DNA of 22,393 nucleotides from positions 1 through 22,393 of the forward strand of contig QFPK01000031.1 in assembly GCA_003248865.1 (NCBI GenBank), written 5' to 3'. This document shows, piece by piece, positions 1 through 7,908 of this stretch. The notes beneath the pieces are model-generated. The model had not been told where the DNA came from. It did not search any database and saw only the letters and a program-made list of their open reading frames with translations. Source of the DNA: Sphingomonas sp. Its GTDB lineage: Bacteria; Pseudomonadota; Alphaproteobacteria; Sphingomonadales; Sphingomonadaceae. Position 1 is the first letter of the stretch. The number at the start of each line of letters is the position of its first letter. The position numbers and the translations under genes were made by a program.

Positions 1-1
1 G

Positions 2-961
2 CTGCTCCTTCTCCTGGAAACGCTCGGCTACGCCTGCGAACCGTGCGTGGTGGCTGCTGAAAATGTCGGCGCCAACCATGTCCGCAAGCGGTCCTGGCTC
101 ATCGGCTACGACCCCGGCCAGCTTGCCGACACCGCGCACCAGCGATGCTGCGCATGGCCCGGAGATGTGCAAGGTCCGCGGCGAGAAGCGGACGGGCATG
201 AACCTGCCGACGATGATGCACCCCGCGGCATTGAACAGGCTGCCGACCCCGATGGCGACGGACGGGATGACGGACGGAGCCGGGGGCGGCGCGGGATCGA
301 CATATCCGCTGCGGATGATCCTGGCGACGCCGCGCAAATCGGATGCGGACAAGGGTGGTCGGGGCGACATGCTCAGCCAGTTGCAGGGCCATGCCAGCCG
401 CCACGCGGGGATGATGCCGACGCCGGTCAAGCCGAACGGCGGGCGCAGGTTGAGCGCGCGGGAGATCGAGACGGGACGCCGGGCGAACGGCGAGAAGGCG
501 CAGATCGACACGCCCAACCTGCTGCGCCATGCGGCGGAACTCCTCCCGACGCCGACGAAGCGGGACAGCCGGATGGACGGCTGGAGCCCGGCCTACGACC
601 GGAGGAAATCGCCGACGATGGACGCGGTGATGGACGGCGCCATGACGGATCGCGCGCCGGACAAGTGGGCGGGCGCCCGCGCGCTGGCGGCGATGCTGCG
701 GAACCGTGGGCTGACTGGAACGGCGGCCTTGCCCATCACCTACGGCTGGATGATGGGCTTTCCGCCTGGGTGGCTGGCACGCGCATTGCGGTCGGCGGTC
801 CACGCGGGACGTCTGCGGCCAGCCTGATCGTCGAGGCGTTCGGCGACGCCGTTCTCCCACAAATCCCCGAAGCCATCGGCCGCGCGATCCTGCGCACCGA
901 AGCCGCGCTGGACGCGGTGCTGGGGCGTGCGCCCCGCGACATCCCCGGAGACGAGACATGA
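2..961 (+). pseudogene. DNA cytosine-5 methyltransferase, 3' part, motifs split over two frames
   Basis: The gene enters from outside the window. Bases 2-115, in the frame of base 2, encode a motif VIII-like stretch with ENVGANHVRKRSWLIG at 59-106. From about 120 the convincing sequence is in the next frame (codons starting at 120). It carries five LPTP-like repeats (LPTP 123, LPTP 240, LATP 321, MPTP 414, LPTP 543), typical of the variable region of this phage/ICE methyltransferase group, and then a motif IX-like YGWMMGFPPGW at 741-773; this frame stops at 827. The motif X-like AFGDAVLPQIPEAIGRAI is back in the first frame (836-889), whose stop at 959-961 overlaps the next start as ATGA. One extra base near 100-120 and one missing base near 770-830 would explain this. 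It could be a compensated pseudogene, a sequencing error or recoding. The enzyme would methylate cytosine in DNA, perhaps to evade host restriction after transfer. The family call is good; the broken state is inferred from motif placement. Confidence 0.6.
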
Positions 962-1476
962 ATGACAACATGCCGATCGGCGTGCGCGTCGGTGGCACGC
1001 CCACGGCGCTGCGCTCGCGTGCCACCGAGGTCGAGCTGACCTGGATCGAGAAGAAGCTGGAGCACTGGATACGCTTCGGCCGGGTCGCGCAAGAGCGCAT
1101 CGTCACGCGCCGCACGCGCGTCATGAGCTTCCGGCCGGGCGCGATCTTCGCCTTCGTCCGCTGGGCGTCCAACGACTTCGGCACGATCAGCTCACGCATC
1201 GACGTGGTGCGCGCGGTTGGCACAGGTGAAGCCTATACGACGCTGCCGTTCGTGCGGCCGGGCGGCGACATCCTGCTCCATATCGAAGGCTGGCCGAAGG
1301 TCACCCAGGTGCTCGCCGCGATCGACGCGGTGGAGACGGCGGGCGTCGATCCATGCGACGCCGCGCCGGATCACTGGCGGCACGTCCACAACCGTATCTC
1401 CGCCGGCCACCAGCCTCGGCCCTACACGATGGAGCGGCATCGCGCCTGGCTCAAGCGCCGGGAGATCGAGGGATGA
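958..1476 (+). CDS. DUF2840 family protein of conjugative elements
   Basis: This is a 172-residue protein of unknown biochemical role. It matches my memory of the DUF2840 family, found next to the TraF-type peptidase in Tra/Trb elements. Recognisable blocks are LTWIEKKLEHWIRFGR (residues about 28-43), FVRWASNDFGTISSRID, YTTLPFVRPGGDILLHIEGWPKV and DHWRHVHNRISAGHQPRPYT near the C terminus. There is no signal peptide or membrane segment, so it is probably cytoplasmic. The ATG overlaps the stop of the upstream methyltransferase gene (ATGA), and its own stop overlaps the peptidase start in the same way, so translation of the three is probably coupled. The role in transfer is inferred from position alone. 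Confidence 0.8.
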   Translation: MNDNMPIGVRVGGTPTALRSRATEVELTWIEKKLEHWIRFGRVAQERIVTRRTRVMSFRPGAIFAFVRWASNDFGTISSRIDVVRAVGTGEAYTTLPFVRPGGDILLHIEGWPKVTQVLAAIDAVETAGVDPCDAAPDHWRHVHNRISAGHQPRPYTMERHRAWLKRREIEG

Positions 1477-2030
1477 CGCGCTTCGGCTATGTCATGGTGA
1501 CGGTCGTCGCCGCGCAGCTATTCGCCGTTCTGTTCGTCGCGGTCGCCTTGCTCGATCCAAACCCGCGCCTGGTCTGGAACCCGAGCGCGAGCGCGCCGAT
1601 CGGGCTCTATCGGATCGCGCCCGAGGACGATCCGCCGGTCGGCGCGCTGGTCGCGGTGACGCCGCCCGAACGGCTCGCGCGCTGGCTTTCGGCGCGGGCC
1701 TATCTGCCCGAGGGCGTGCCGCTGTTGAAGCATGTCGCCGCCAAGGCCGGGCAACGCGCCTGCCGTATCGGCGACGTGGTGAGCGTCGATGCCCGGCCCG
1801 TCGCCGTCGCTCTTGCGCGTGACGGCCAGGGCCGTCCGCTGCCGACCTGGCAGGGTTGCCGGACGCTCGCGCCGGACGAAATGCTGCTGCTAAATACCGC
1901 AGTTCCCGGCAGCATGGACGGCCGCTATTTCGGGCCGCTGCCGGCTTCCGCCGTACTCGGCCGCGCGATCCCGATCCTCACCCGCGACACGCCCGACGCG
2001 CCGCTCACCTGGCGGGGGATCGGAGCGTGA
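1473..2030 (+). CDS. traF: TraF-type S26 family signal peptidase
   Basis: This is a 185-residue membrane-anchored serine peptidase of the S26 (TraF/LepB) group. In RP4-type systems TraF matures and cyclises the TrbC pilin, and a trbC gene lies downstream here. An N-terminal membrane segment covers residues about 7-27. The nucleophile candidate is Ser40 in SAPIGLYRI, the usual S-x-P-x-G-L-Y setting, and the general-base candidate is Lys86 in LLKHVAAKAG. The late family motif DGRYFGPL is at 149-156. I chose the ATG at 1473 because it overlaps the DUF2840 stop as ATGA and places the membrane anchor at the N terminus; the frame is open further upstream, but without family resemblance. The next gene starts inside its stop codon. 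Confidence 0.88.
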   Translation: MTRFGYVMVTVVAAQLFAVLFVAVALLDPNPRLVWNPSASAPIGLYRIAPEDDPPVGALVAVTPPERLARWLSARAYLPEGVPLLKHVAAKAGQRACRIGDVVSVDARPVAVALARDGQGRPLPTWQGCRTLAPDEMLLLNTAVPGSMDGRYFGPLPASAVLGRAIPILTRDTPDAPLTWRGIGA

Positions 2031-2740
2031 AGCGCCGGGCCTTCATCCTCGCGCTGGCGCTCGGGATACAGCCGGCTTGCGCCACCGTCGCGGTCGCGCA
2101 GCAAGCGGCCGACACGCGCACGGCCCATCCTTACGCATCCCATGTCGCGGAGGCCGCCCGCCGCTTCGGCATCCCCGAAGGCTGGATATGGGCGGTCATG
2201 CGCGTTGAGAGCAACGGCGACTCCCGCGCGGTTTCAACGGCCGGAGCGCGGGGGCTGATGCAGATCATGCCCGCGACCTGGGCGACGCTGCGCGCTCGCT
2301 ATGGGCTGGGGACCGACCCCTTCGACGTGCGCGACAACATACTGGCGGGCGCGGCCTATCTGCGCGCGATGCACGATCGCTATGGCGACGTGACCGCGAT
2401 GCTGGCCGCCTACAATGCGGGGCCGGGCCGCTACGACGAATACCTGTCGCGCGGTCGTCCGCTACCGGCCGAGACGCGCGCCTATCTGGCGAAGCTGGCG
2501 CCGATGATCGGCGGCGCGGCGGACGTGCAGCTTGCCGCCGCGACGTTGCCTGATCCCTTCGCCTGGCGTCGCTCCGCGCTGTTCGTGCGCACCGAGGGCG
2601 ATACCGCCACGCCGCGCGGTGACGACGATGCCGACGCCGAAACCACCACAGCCGCGCCGATGGAGCGCCGTTCGAGCGACAGCGAAGCCGCCGCCGAAAC
2701 GCTGTTCGTGTCCCGCGCTGGCGCGGCCCGACCGCAATGA
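2027..2740 (+). CDS. Lytic transglycosylase, VirB1-like
   Basis: This is a 237-residue SLT-family murein transglycosylase, which would open the peptidoglycan locally for assembly of the conjugation channel. A signal peptide covers about residues 1-25 (basic KRR, then a hydrophobic stretch ending AVAQ). The catalytic glutamate is Glu61 in RVESNGD. The family blocks GLMQIMP (76-82) and AAYNAGPGRY (127-136) follow. The C-terminal 60 residues or so are rich in Asp, Thr and Ala and look disordered. I chose the GTG at 2027 because it overlaps the traF stop (GTGA) and puts the signal peptide at the N terminus. It is the last gene of the overlapping run; a 238-base gap separates it from the relaxase gene. 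Confidence 0.88.
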   Translation: MKRRAFILALALGIQPACATVAVAQQAADTRTAHPYASHVAEAARRFGIPEGWIWAVMRVESNGDSRAVSTAGARGLMQIMPATWATLRARYGLGTDPFDVRDNILAGAAYLRAMHDRYGDVTAMLAAYNAGPGRYDEYLSRGRPLPAETRAYLAKLAPMIGGAADVQLAAATLPDPFAWRRSALFVRTEGDTATPRGDDDADAETTTAAPMERRSSDSEAAAETLFVSRAGAARPQ

Positions 2741-2978
2741 CCGTCCCCGGGTTCAGAGCGCCGGTTGCAGTCAGAAAAGGGGCTGGAGGGGCAGGAGTAA
2801 GCCGAAGAAAGGGACGGCAAGATACAAGCCGCACCCCATTTTACCGAAAAGCCAAGGCTTTTCATGGGGTTCATGCGGGTGCATCGGTCGGCGAGCGTGC
2901 CGCTCGGAAGGAAAAAGTCAGCAAATTCAAAGCACCAAATGGCACCATAGGCCATATTCGGCGGAAAGCGCGCCGGCC
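2741..2978 (+). other. Non-coding gap before relaxase gene, candidate oriT region
   Basis: These 238 bases contain no convincing gene. They are poorer in G+C than their flanks, especially 2909-2960, and hold a strong nested inverted repeat at 2833-2870. A short ATGGC/GCCAT inverted pair lies at 2939-2955. Relaxase genes are often found next to the origin of transfer that their product nicks, so this is the most likely place in the window for oriT. That function is inferred, since I recognise no known nic consensus. The gap could equally hold the promoter of the relaxase-traG-copG group. Confidence 0.4.
2833..2870. repeat. Nested inverted repeat (candidate oriT stem or terminator-like hairpin)
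   Basis: The inner palindrome is AAAAGCCAAGGCTTTT at 2847-2862, with 7-base arms and a 2-base loop. It sits inside a second perfect pair, ACCCCAT at 2833-2839 and ATGGGGT at 2864-2870, so a long, slightly unequal hairpin can form on either strand. The right inner arm ends in TTTT, which would also suit a terminator for the upstream genes. Its position 108 bases before the relaxase start suits an oriT or relaxosome protein site. Confidence 0.6.
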
Positions 2979-4751
2979 ATGACCGAGGACAGCGATTTCC
3001 GCGTCCGGCCGGGCAAGGCAAAGCGCAGCAGCGCACAGGGGCGCAATGCGCGCGGCCTTGTCGCCGAGGTCCTGCGCGTCGCCGCGCGCAGCGGTGGAGG
3101 CCGGCGACCCGGCTGGGGCGGATCGCGCCGAGGCGGGCAATCGAACTTCGGCCGAGGCCGAACCGCCTTCGCCCGCAGCCGCCTGTTCGGATCGAGCCGG
3201 CGCGTGCTGGTGAAGGCGCTGCCGGTCCGGCATCGCATGGCGGGCCGGCGTATGGCTCCGCTGTCCGCGCACATCACCTATCTCAAGCGCGAGGGCGTCA
3301 CCCGCGACGGATCGCCCGCACGGATGTTCGATGCGGATGGCGACCGCGCCGACGGTCGCGCCTTCGCCGCGCTTGCCAAGGACGACCGGCATCATTTCAG
3401 GATCATCGTCTCGCCCGAGGACGCGGCGGACCTCACGAGCTTACGCGAATACACCCGCGATCTCGTTCGCCAGATGGAAGCCGATCTCGGGACGCGGCTC
3501 GAATGGGTCGCGGTCGATCATTGGAACACCGATAATCCGCATGTCCATCTGCTGGTGCGCGGCGTCAACGATCAGGGCCAGGATCTCGTTATCAGCCGCG
3601 ACTATATCAGCCACGGCTTGCGCTCGCGCGCCGAGGAATTGGCCCAGGCCGAACTCGGGCCGAAGCCCGAGCATGAAATCCAGCGCGCGCTCGACCGCGA
3701 AGTGACGGCCGAACGCTGGACTCGCCTCGATACCGAGATCAGCCGCTCGGCCGACGAGTTGGGCGTCATCGACCTTCGACCCGAACGGCCCGGCCCGGAC
3801 GATCCGCGCTTGCGCCGGCTTATGATCGGACGCTTGCAGCATCTTGAGACGATGGGGCTCGCCGCCGAGGCCGAGCCCGGTCAATGGGTGATGGCGACAA
3901 GCGCGCAAGCCAGGCTGCGCGACCTGGGCACGCGCGGCGACATCATCCGAACCATCGGACAGGCATTGCGGGATCGCGGCCAGGACCGGCCGCTCGACAG
4001 CTATGCGATCGTGGACGCGCCGCCCGAAAAGCCCATTGTCGGAAAGCTGATCGACAAGGGCCTGCATGACGAGTTGAAGGGCACGGCCTATGCCGTGATC
4101 GACGGCACGGACGGGCGCACCCACCATGTCCGGCTTACCGGTATCGAGGCGCTGGAGCACAGCCCGGACATCGGTGGCATCGTCGAACTGCGCGCGATCG
4201 GCCGGCCAGGCGAGCAGATGCCGACGCTGTTCCTCGCCACCCGTTCCGATCTCGATCTTGCTGACCAGGTGAAGGCGCCGGGCGCGACCTGGCTCGATCA
4301 TCGGCTGATCGAACGCGGGACCGCCGTCGCGGATGGCGGCTTCGGCGCCGAAGTGCGGCGGGCGATGGACAGCCGCACCGACCATCTTGTCCGCGAAGGG
4401 CTGGCGCGGCGCTTCGGCGAGCGCGTGGTCTTCCAGCGCGGTCTTCTCGACACATTGCGCCGCCGCGAGCTGGACGCGGCCGGCGCGCGCATCGCCGCCG
4501 AGACCGGCCTTGAATATCGGCCCGCAGCGGTGGGCGCGAAGGTTACGGGCGTTTGCCGCCAGCGCCTCGCCCTCACGTCCGGCCGCTTCGCCATGATCGA
4601 GAGCATGGGTCCAAATGGGGGCCTCGGGTTCAGCCTCGTGCCTTGGTCGAACGGCCTGGAACGCCAGCTTGGCCGCCAGGTGTCCGGCGTCATGCGCGAC
4701 GGCGGCGGCATCGACTGGACGCTGGGCCGCCAGCGCGGCCTCGGTATTTGA
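2979..4751 (+). CDS. rlxS: Relaxase/mobilization nuclease, VirD2-like with DUF3363
   Basis: This is a 590-residue relaxase that would nick oriT, stay covalently bound to the DNA 5' end and pilot it through the channel. Residues 1-95 are a basic, Arg/Gly-rich stretch. The nuclease core follows: a candidate catalytic tyrosine Tyr101 in AHITYLKREGV, HHFRIIVSPEDA at 138-149, and the metal-binding HWNTDNPHVH at 181-190 with its HVH. The remainder, including the C-terminal GGLGFSLVPW block, fits the long DUF3363 domain of RlxS-type relaxases. I chose the ATG at 2979 because the protein then begins MTEDSDFRVRPGK, as I recall for relatives; the frame is open to 2532, but only antisense to the upstream coding logic. 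traG follows after 15 bases. Gene order and domain content make this call strong; the exact catalytic tyrosine is inferred. Confidence 0.9.
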   Translation: MTEDSDFRVRPGKAKRSSAQGRNARGLVAEVLRVAARSGGGRRPGWGGSRRGGQSNFGRGRTAFARSRLFGSSRRVLVKALPVRHRMAGRRMAPLSAHITYLKREGVTRDGSPARMFDADGDRADGRAFAALAKDDRHHFRIIVSPEDAADLTSLREYTRDLVRQMEADLGTRLEWVAVDHWNTDNPHVHLLVRGVNDQGQDLVISRDYISHGLRSRAEELAQAELGPKPEHEIQRALDREVTAERWTRLDTEISRSADELGVIDLRPERPGPDDPRLRRLMIGRLQHLETMGLAAEAEPGQWVMATSAQARLRDLGTRGDIIRTIGQALRDRGQDRPLDSYAIVDAPPEKPIVGKLIDKGLHDELKGTAYAVIDGTDGRTHHVRLTGIEALEHSPDIGGIVELRAIGRPGEQMPTLFLATRSDLDLADQVKAPGATWLDHRLIERGTAVADGGFGAEVRRAMDSRTDHLVREGLARRFGERVVFQRGLLDTLRRRELDAAGARIAAETGLEYRPAAVGAKVTGVCRQRLALTSGRFAMIESMGPNGGLGFSLVPWSNGLERQLGRQVSGVMRDGGGIDWTLGRQRGLGI

Positions 4752-4766
4752 ACAAGGAGACTCCCA

Positions 4767-6749
4767 ATGTCCGCAACCAAAATCCTCTGGGGCCAGGTCA
4801 TCGCCGTGTTCCTGATCGCGCTCGCGGCGATATGGAGCGCGACCCAATGGACGGCCGCCGCGCTGGCCTATCAGCCCGAGCTTGGCCCGCCCTGGTTCAC
4901 GGCTTTCGGCTGGCCCGTCTATCCGCCGCCGGCCTTCTTCTGGTGGTGGTTCTCGTTCGACGCATACGCGCCCGAGATATTCGAGACCGGCGCGTTCATC
5001 GCCGCGTCGGGCGGCGTCATCTCGATCGTCGTCGCCATCGGCATGTCGGTCTGGCGCGCGCGTGAATTGAAGAACGCCGAGACCTATGGCTCGGCGCGCT
5101 GGGCGAGCGTGAAGGAGGTGCAGTCAGCCGGTTTGCTTGGCCCAGACGGCGTGATGCTGGGAAAGCTCGGCATCCATTATCTGCGCCATGACGGTCCCGA
5201 GCATGTCCTATGCTACGCGCCGACGAGATCGGGCAAGGGCGTCGGCCTGGTGGTGCCGTCGCTCCTGACCTGGCCTGAAAGCTGCATCGTCCACGACATC
5301 AAGGGGGAGAACTGGACGCTCACCGCCGGCTTCCGCTCGCAGCACGGCCGCGTCCTGCTGTTCGATCCGACCAATGCCGCATCGGCCGCCTACAACCCGC
5401 TGCTGGAGGTGCGGCGCGGTCAGTGGGAGGTCCGCGACGTGCAGAATGTGGCCGACGTGCTGGTCGACCCGGAAGGCTCGTTAGAGAAGCGCAATCACTG
5501 GGAGAAGACCAGCCATGCGCTGCTGGTCGGCGCGATCCTGCATGTGCTTTACGCCGAACCAGACAAGACGCTGGCGGGCGTCGCCGCCTTCCTGTCCGAT
5601 CCGGCGCGGACGATCGAGCAGACTCTGGCCGCGATGATGGCGACCCCGCACCTGGGCGAAGCGGGCGTGCATCCCGTCGTCGCCAGCGCGGCCAGGGAAT
5701 TGTTGAACAAGTCGGAGAATGAACGGTCGGGCGTGCTCTCCACCGCCATGTCGTTTCTCGGGCTTTACCGCGATCCCGTCGTCGCGCAGGTCACGCGCGT
5801 CTGCCATTGGCGCATCGCCGATCTGGTCGAGGGCGAGCGGCCGGCGACGCTCTACCTGGTCGTGCCGCCGTCCGACATCTCGCGGACCAAGCCGCTCATT
5901 CGCCTGGTGCTCAATCAGATCGGCCGCAGGCTCACCGAAGAACTGAACCCTTCGGGCAAGCGCCATCGCGTGCTGCTGATGCTCGACGAGTTTCCGGCGC
6001 TCGGCAGGCTCGATTTCTTCGAGTCGGCGCTGGCGTTCATGGCGGGGTATGGCCTCAAATCCTTTCTGATCGCGCAGAGCCTCAATCAGATCGAGCGCGC
6101 CTACGGCCCCAACAACGCCATTCTCGACAACTGCCATGTGCGCGTGTCGTTCGCGACCAACGACGAGCGCACCGCCAAACGCGTGTCGGACGCGCTCGGC
6201 ACCGCGACCGAAATGCGGGCGATGAAGAACTATGCCGGACATCGGCTGTCGCCCTGGTTGGGCCATCTGATGGTGTCGCGCTCCGAAACCGCGCGCCAGC
6301 TTCTCACCCCTGGCGAGGTGATGTCACTCCCGGCCGACGACGAGATCGTCATGGTGGCGGGCGTGCATCCGATCCGCGCGAAGAAAGCGCGCTATTTTCA
6401 GGATCAGCGTTTCGCCGAGCGGATCATGACCGCGCCGGTTCCGGCTGCGGGCACGCCCCAGGCCGACGACTGGACCGGGATGGTCGCCGCCGCCGATCCG
6501 GCAGAGGTGGAGAAGATCGTCCGCGCGCAGGAGGATGAGGCGAACGCCGGCCTGCGCCGCGAGCCCGAGCTGCCCGATCATGTGGCGATCGTGAAGGAGA
6601 CGATGGACGCACCGCCCGCGCAGGAGTTTTCCGTCGTCGAGGACGATCCCGAGGAAGCCGCGCGCCAGGCCGCCGCAGCGCGTCGCCAGCGGATGCGCGG
6701 GATCGCGCGGCAGGCGTCGCTCGATCCCGGCGACGGCATCGAACTGTAG
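4767..6749 (+). CDS. traG: TraG/VirD4-type coupling protein ATPase
   Basis: This is a 660-residue inner-membrane ATPase that links the relaxase-DNA complex to the type IV secretion channel. There are two N-terminal membrane segments (about residues 8-30 and 77-96), with a Pro/Trp-rich periplasmic stretch between them. The soluble domain has a Walker A motif APTRSGKG at 151-158, then HDIKGENW at 176-183, and a Walker B VLLMLDEFP at 402-410. The acidic C-terminal tail is usual for recognising relaxase cargo. The ATG at 4767 has a good ribosome site, AAGGAG at 4754-4759, seven bases upstream. It lies between the relaxase and CopG genes in the standard Tn4371-like order. Confidence 0.94.
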   Translation: MSATKILWGQVIAVFLIALAAIWSATQWTAAALAYQPELGPPWFTAFGWPVYPPPAFFWWWFSFDAYAPEIFETGAFIAASGGVISIVVAIGMSVWRARELKNAETYGSARWASVKEVQSAGLLGPDGVMLGKLGIHYLRHDGPEHVLCYAPTRSGKGVGLVVPSLLTWPESCIVHDIKGENWTLTAGFRSQHGRVLLFDPTNAASAAYNPLLEVRRGQWEVRDVQNVADVLVDPEGSLEKRNHWEKTSHALLVGAILHVLYAEPDKTLAGVAAFLSDPARTIEQTLAAMMATPHLGEAGVHPVVASAARELLNKSENERSGVLSTAMSFLGLYRDPVVAQVTRVCHWRIADLVEGERPATLYLVVPPSDISRTKPLIRLVLNQIGRRLTEELNPSGKRHRVLLMLDEFPALGRLDFFESALAFMAGYGLKSFLIAQSLNQIERAYGPNNAILDNCHVRVSFATNDERTAKRVSDALGTATEMRAMKNYAGHRLSPWLGHLMVSRSETARQLLTPGEVMSLPADDEIVMVAGVHPIRAKKARYFQDQRFAERIMTAPVPAAGTPQADDWTGMVAAADPAEVEKIVRAQEDEANAGLRREPELPDHVAIVKETMDAPPAQEFSVVEDDPEEAARQAAAARRQRMRGIARQASLDPGDGIEL

Positions 6750-6758
6750 GAGCGGCCC

Positions 6759-7184
6759 ATGCGCGTTCGGCTCAATGTCTATTTCCCGCCCGAGCTGGCC
6801 CGTCAGGTGAGTGAACTGGCGATCCGACGGCGAATATCGCGCTCGGCGATCGTGGAGGCGGCGGTCGCCTCCTGGATGTCTCCGGACGGCGCCGACCGGA
6901 TGGAGGCGGCCTTCGCGCGCCGGCTCGACCGGCTCTCGCGCCAGGTCCAGCGGCTCGAACGCAACACCGGCCTCACCACTGAGGCGCTGGCGCTGTTCGT
7001 GCGCTTCTGGCTGTCAGTGACGCCGCCGCTTCCCGACGAGGACCAGGCGGTCGCACAGGTGAAGGGCCGCAAACGCTATGAGGGCTTCGTCGAAACGCTC
7101 GGCCGGCGCTACGCCAGCGGCAAGAGCCTGCTCGACGAAATCCCCGAGGATGTTTGGTCGCAGACGCCCGACCCGGCCGAATGA
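6759..7184 (+). CDS. CopG-family ribbon-helix-helix protein
   Basis: This is a 141-residue protein with an N-terminal ribbon-helix-helix fold: a beta strand RVRLNVYFPPELARQV, then helices through RRRISRSAIVEAAVASWM. The C-terminal part (residues about 50-141) is helical and charged and may form a coiled coil. Such proteins often sit directly after traG in Tra/Trb elements, and a DNA-binding role at oriT or at the trb promoter is likely but inferred. The start is supported by AGGAG at 6748-6752, which overlaps the traG stop, six bases before the ATG. The gene that normally follows in such elements is trbB; here a toxin-antitoxin pair lies between. Confidence 0.82.
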   Translation: MRVRLNVYFPPELARQVSELAIRRRISRSAIVEAAVASWMSPDGADRMEAAFARRLDRLSRQVQRLERNTGLTTEALALFVRFWLSVTPPLPDEDQAVAQVKGRKRYEGFVETLGRRYASGKSLLDEIPEDVWSQTPDPAE

Positions 7185-7191
7185 CCTTTCA

Positions 7192-7221
7192 TTGGCATAT
7201 TATGCCATCCGATGCTATGAT
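7192..7221 (+). promoter_or_regulatory. Promoter and palindromic operator for parDE
   Basis: TTGGCA at 7192-7197 and TATGAT at 7216-7221, spaced by 18 bases, make a good sigma-70-type promoter, rare in this GC-rich region. A perfect palindrome, GGCATA-T-TATGCC at 7194-7206, overlaps the -35 box and the start of the spacer. This fits autorepression by the ParD antitoxin, whose ATG is about 30 bases downstream of the -10 box. The promoter and operator are inferred from sequence alone. Confidence 0.6.
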
Positions 7222-7249
7222 GCCGCCATCACCCTTGGAGATTCACGTG

Positions 7250-7540
7250 ATGCCAACCCGCAATGTCGTTCTGACCGACCATCAGGCCGAGCTGGTCGAT
7301 ACCCTGGTGCGCACCGGACGCTATCAGAACGCCAGCGAGGTGTTGCGTGAAGGTCTGCGGCTGGTCGAACGGCACGCCGCCGAGGATGCGGCCCGGCTGG
7401 AAGCCTTGAAGAAAGCGGCCGAGACCGGTTGGGACGATATTGCCGCAGGCCGCTATGTCGATATCGCCGAGGACGGGCTTGACGATTTTCTCGGCGCGTT
7501 GGGCAAACAGGCGGCGGATCGCGTGCGCGCTATCGGCTGA
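7250..7540 (+). CDS. parD: ParD-family antitoxin
   Basis: This 96-residue antitoxin would neutralise the toxin encoded by the next gene and repress their shared promoter. The N-terminal ribbon-helix-helix part (RNVVLTDHQAELVDTLVRTG, then YQNASEVLREGLRLVE) is the typical ParD DNA-binding region. The acidic, helical C-terminal part with LEALKKAAETGWDDIAAGR wraps the toxin in known family members. I chose the ATG at 7250, preceded by GGAG at 7237-7240. The frame is open back to 7154, but that extension would run into the copG gene and the promoter. The stop overlaps the toxin start as TGATG. Confidence 0.9.
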   Translation: MPTRNVVLTDHQAELVDTLVRTGRYQNASEVLREGLRLVERHAAEDAARLEALKKAAETGWDDIAAGRYVDIAEDGLDDFLGALGKQAADRVRAIG

Positions 7541-7908
7541 TGGCGCTCTATCGCCTGTCTGCCGCCGCGCAGACGGACATCATCGACATTCTGGCCCGAA
7601 CGCAGGAAGACTTCGGCGAAGCGGCGCGTCTGCGCTACGCGGCGCTGATCGCGGCGGCGATCCGCGACGTCGCCGAGAACCCGTCGCGTCCCGGTGCTCC
7701 CGAACGGCCGGAGCTGGGCGCGGGAGCGCGGACCTGGCATCTACGCCTCAGTCGTGAGCGGGCGCGCATCGACACCGGCGCCGTCCGGCGCCCAAGACAT
7801 TTTCTCGTTTTCCGAGCCCACGCATCGGGCATGGTGGAGATCGGCCGTATCCTCCACGACGCGATGGAGCTGGAACGGCATCGGCTGACGACTCAGGACT
7901 GGAATTGA
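7540..7908 (+). CDS. parE: ParE/RelE-family toxin
   Basis: This is a 122-residue toxin of the RelE/ParE fold. ParE toxins inhibit DNA gyrase and RelE members cut mRNA; the sequence alone does not settle which applies, but pairing with a ParD antitoxin favours ParE. The N terminus MALYRLSAAAQTDIIDI and the later block HFLVFRAHASGMVEIGRILHDAMEL are typical, the latter ending in the conserved GRILHDAMD-like helix. It is slightly longer than the common 95-105 residues because of a longer loop (residues about 55-80). The ATG overlaps the antitoxin stop by one base, so the two are co-translated. The module probably stabilises the element by killing cells that lose it. Confidence 0.88.
   Translation: MALYRLSAAAQTDIIDILARTQEDFGEAARLRYAALIAAAIRDVAENPSRPGAPERPELGAGARTWHLRLSRERARIDTGAVRRPRHFLVFRAHASGMVEIGRILHDAMELERHRLTTQDWN

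Noticed and set aside
99..1223. Long minus-strand frame across the methyltransferase and DUF2840 genes
   Set aside because: It is Arg/Pro-rich with no family likeness and lies opposite well-supported plus-strand coding sequence.
2737..2982. Small plus-strand frame of 81 codons in the gap before the relaxase
   Set aside because: It has no family likeness, no good ribosome site, and covers the inverted repeat; the gap is better read as non-coding.
3441..4847. Long open frame of 468 codons on the minus strand opposite the relaxase gene
   Set aside because: It mirrors the codon structure of rlxS in GC-rich DNA, has no recognisable domain, and would run through the rlxS-traG junction.
5481..6266. 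Minus-strand frame inside traG
   Set aside because: It is antisense to the conserved ATPase domain of TraG and shows no domain of its own.
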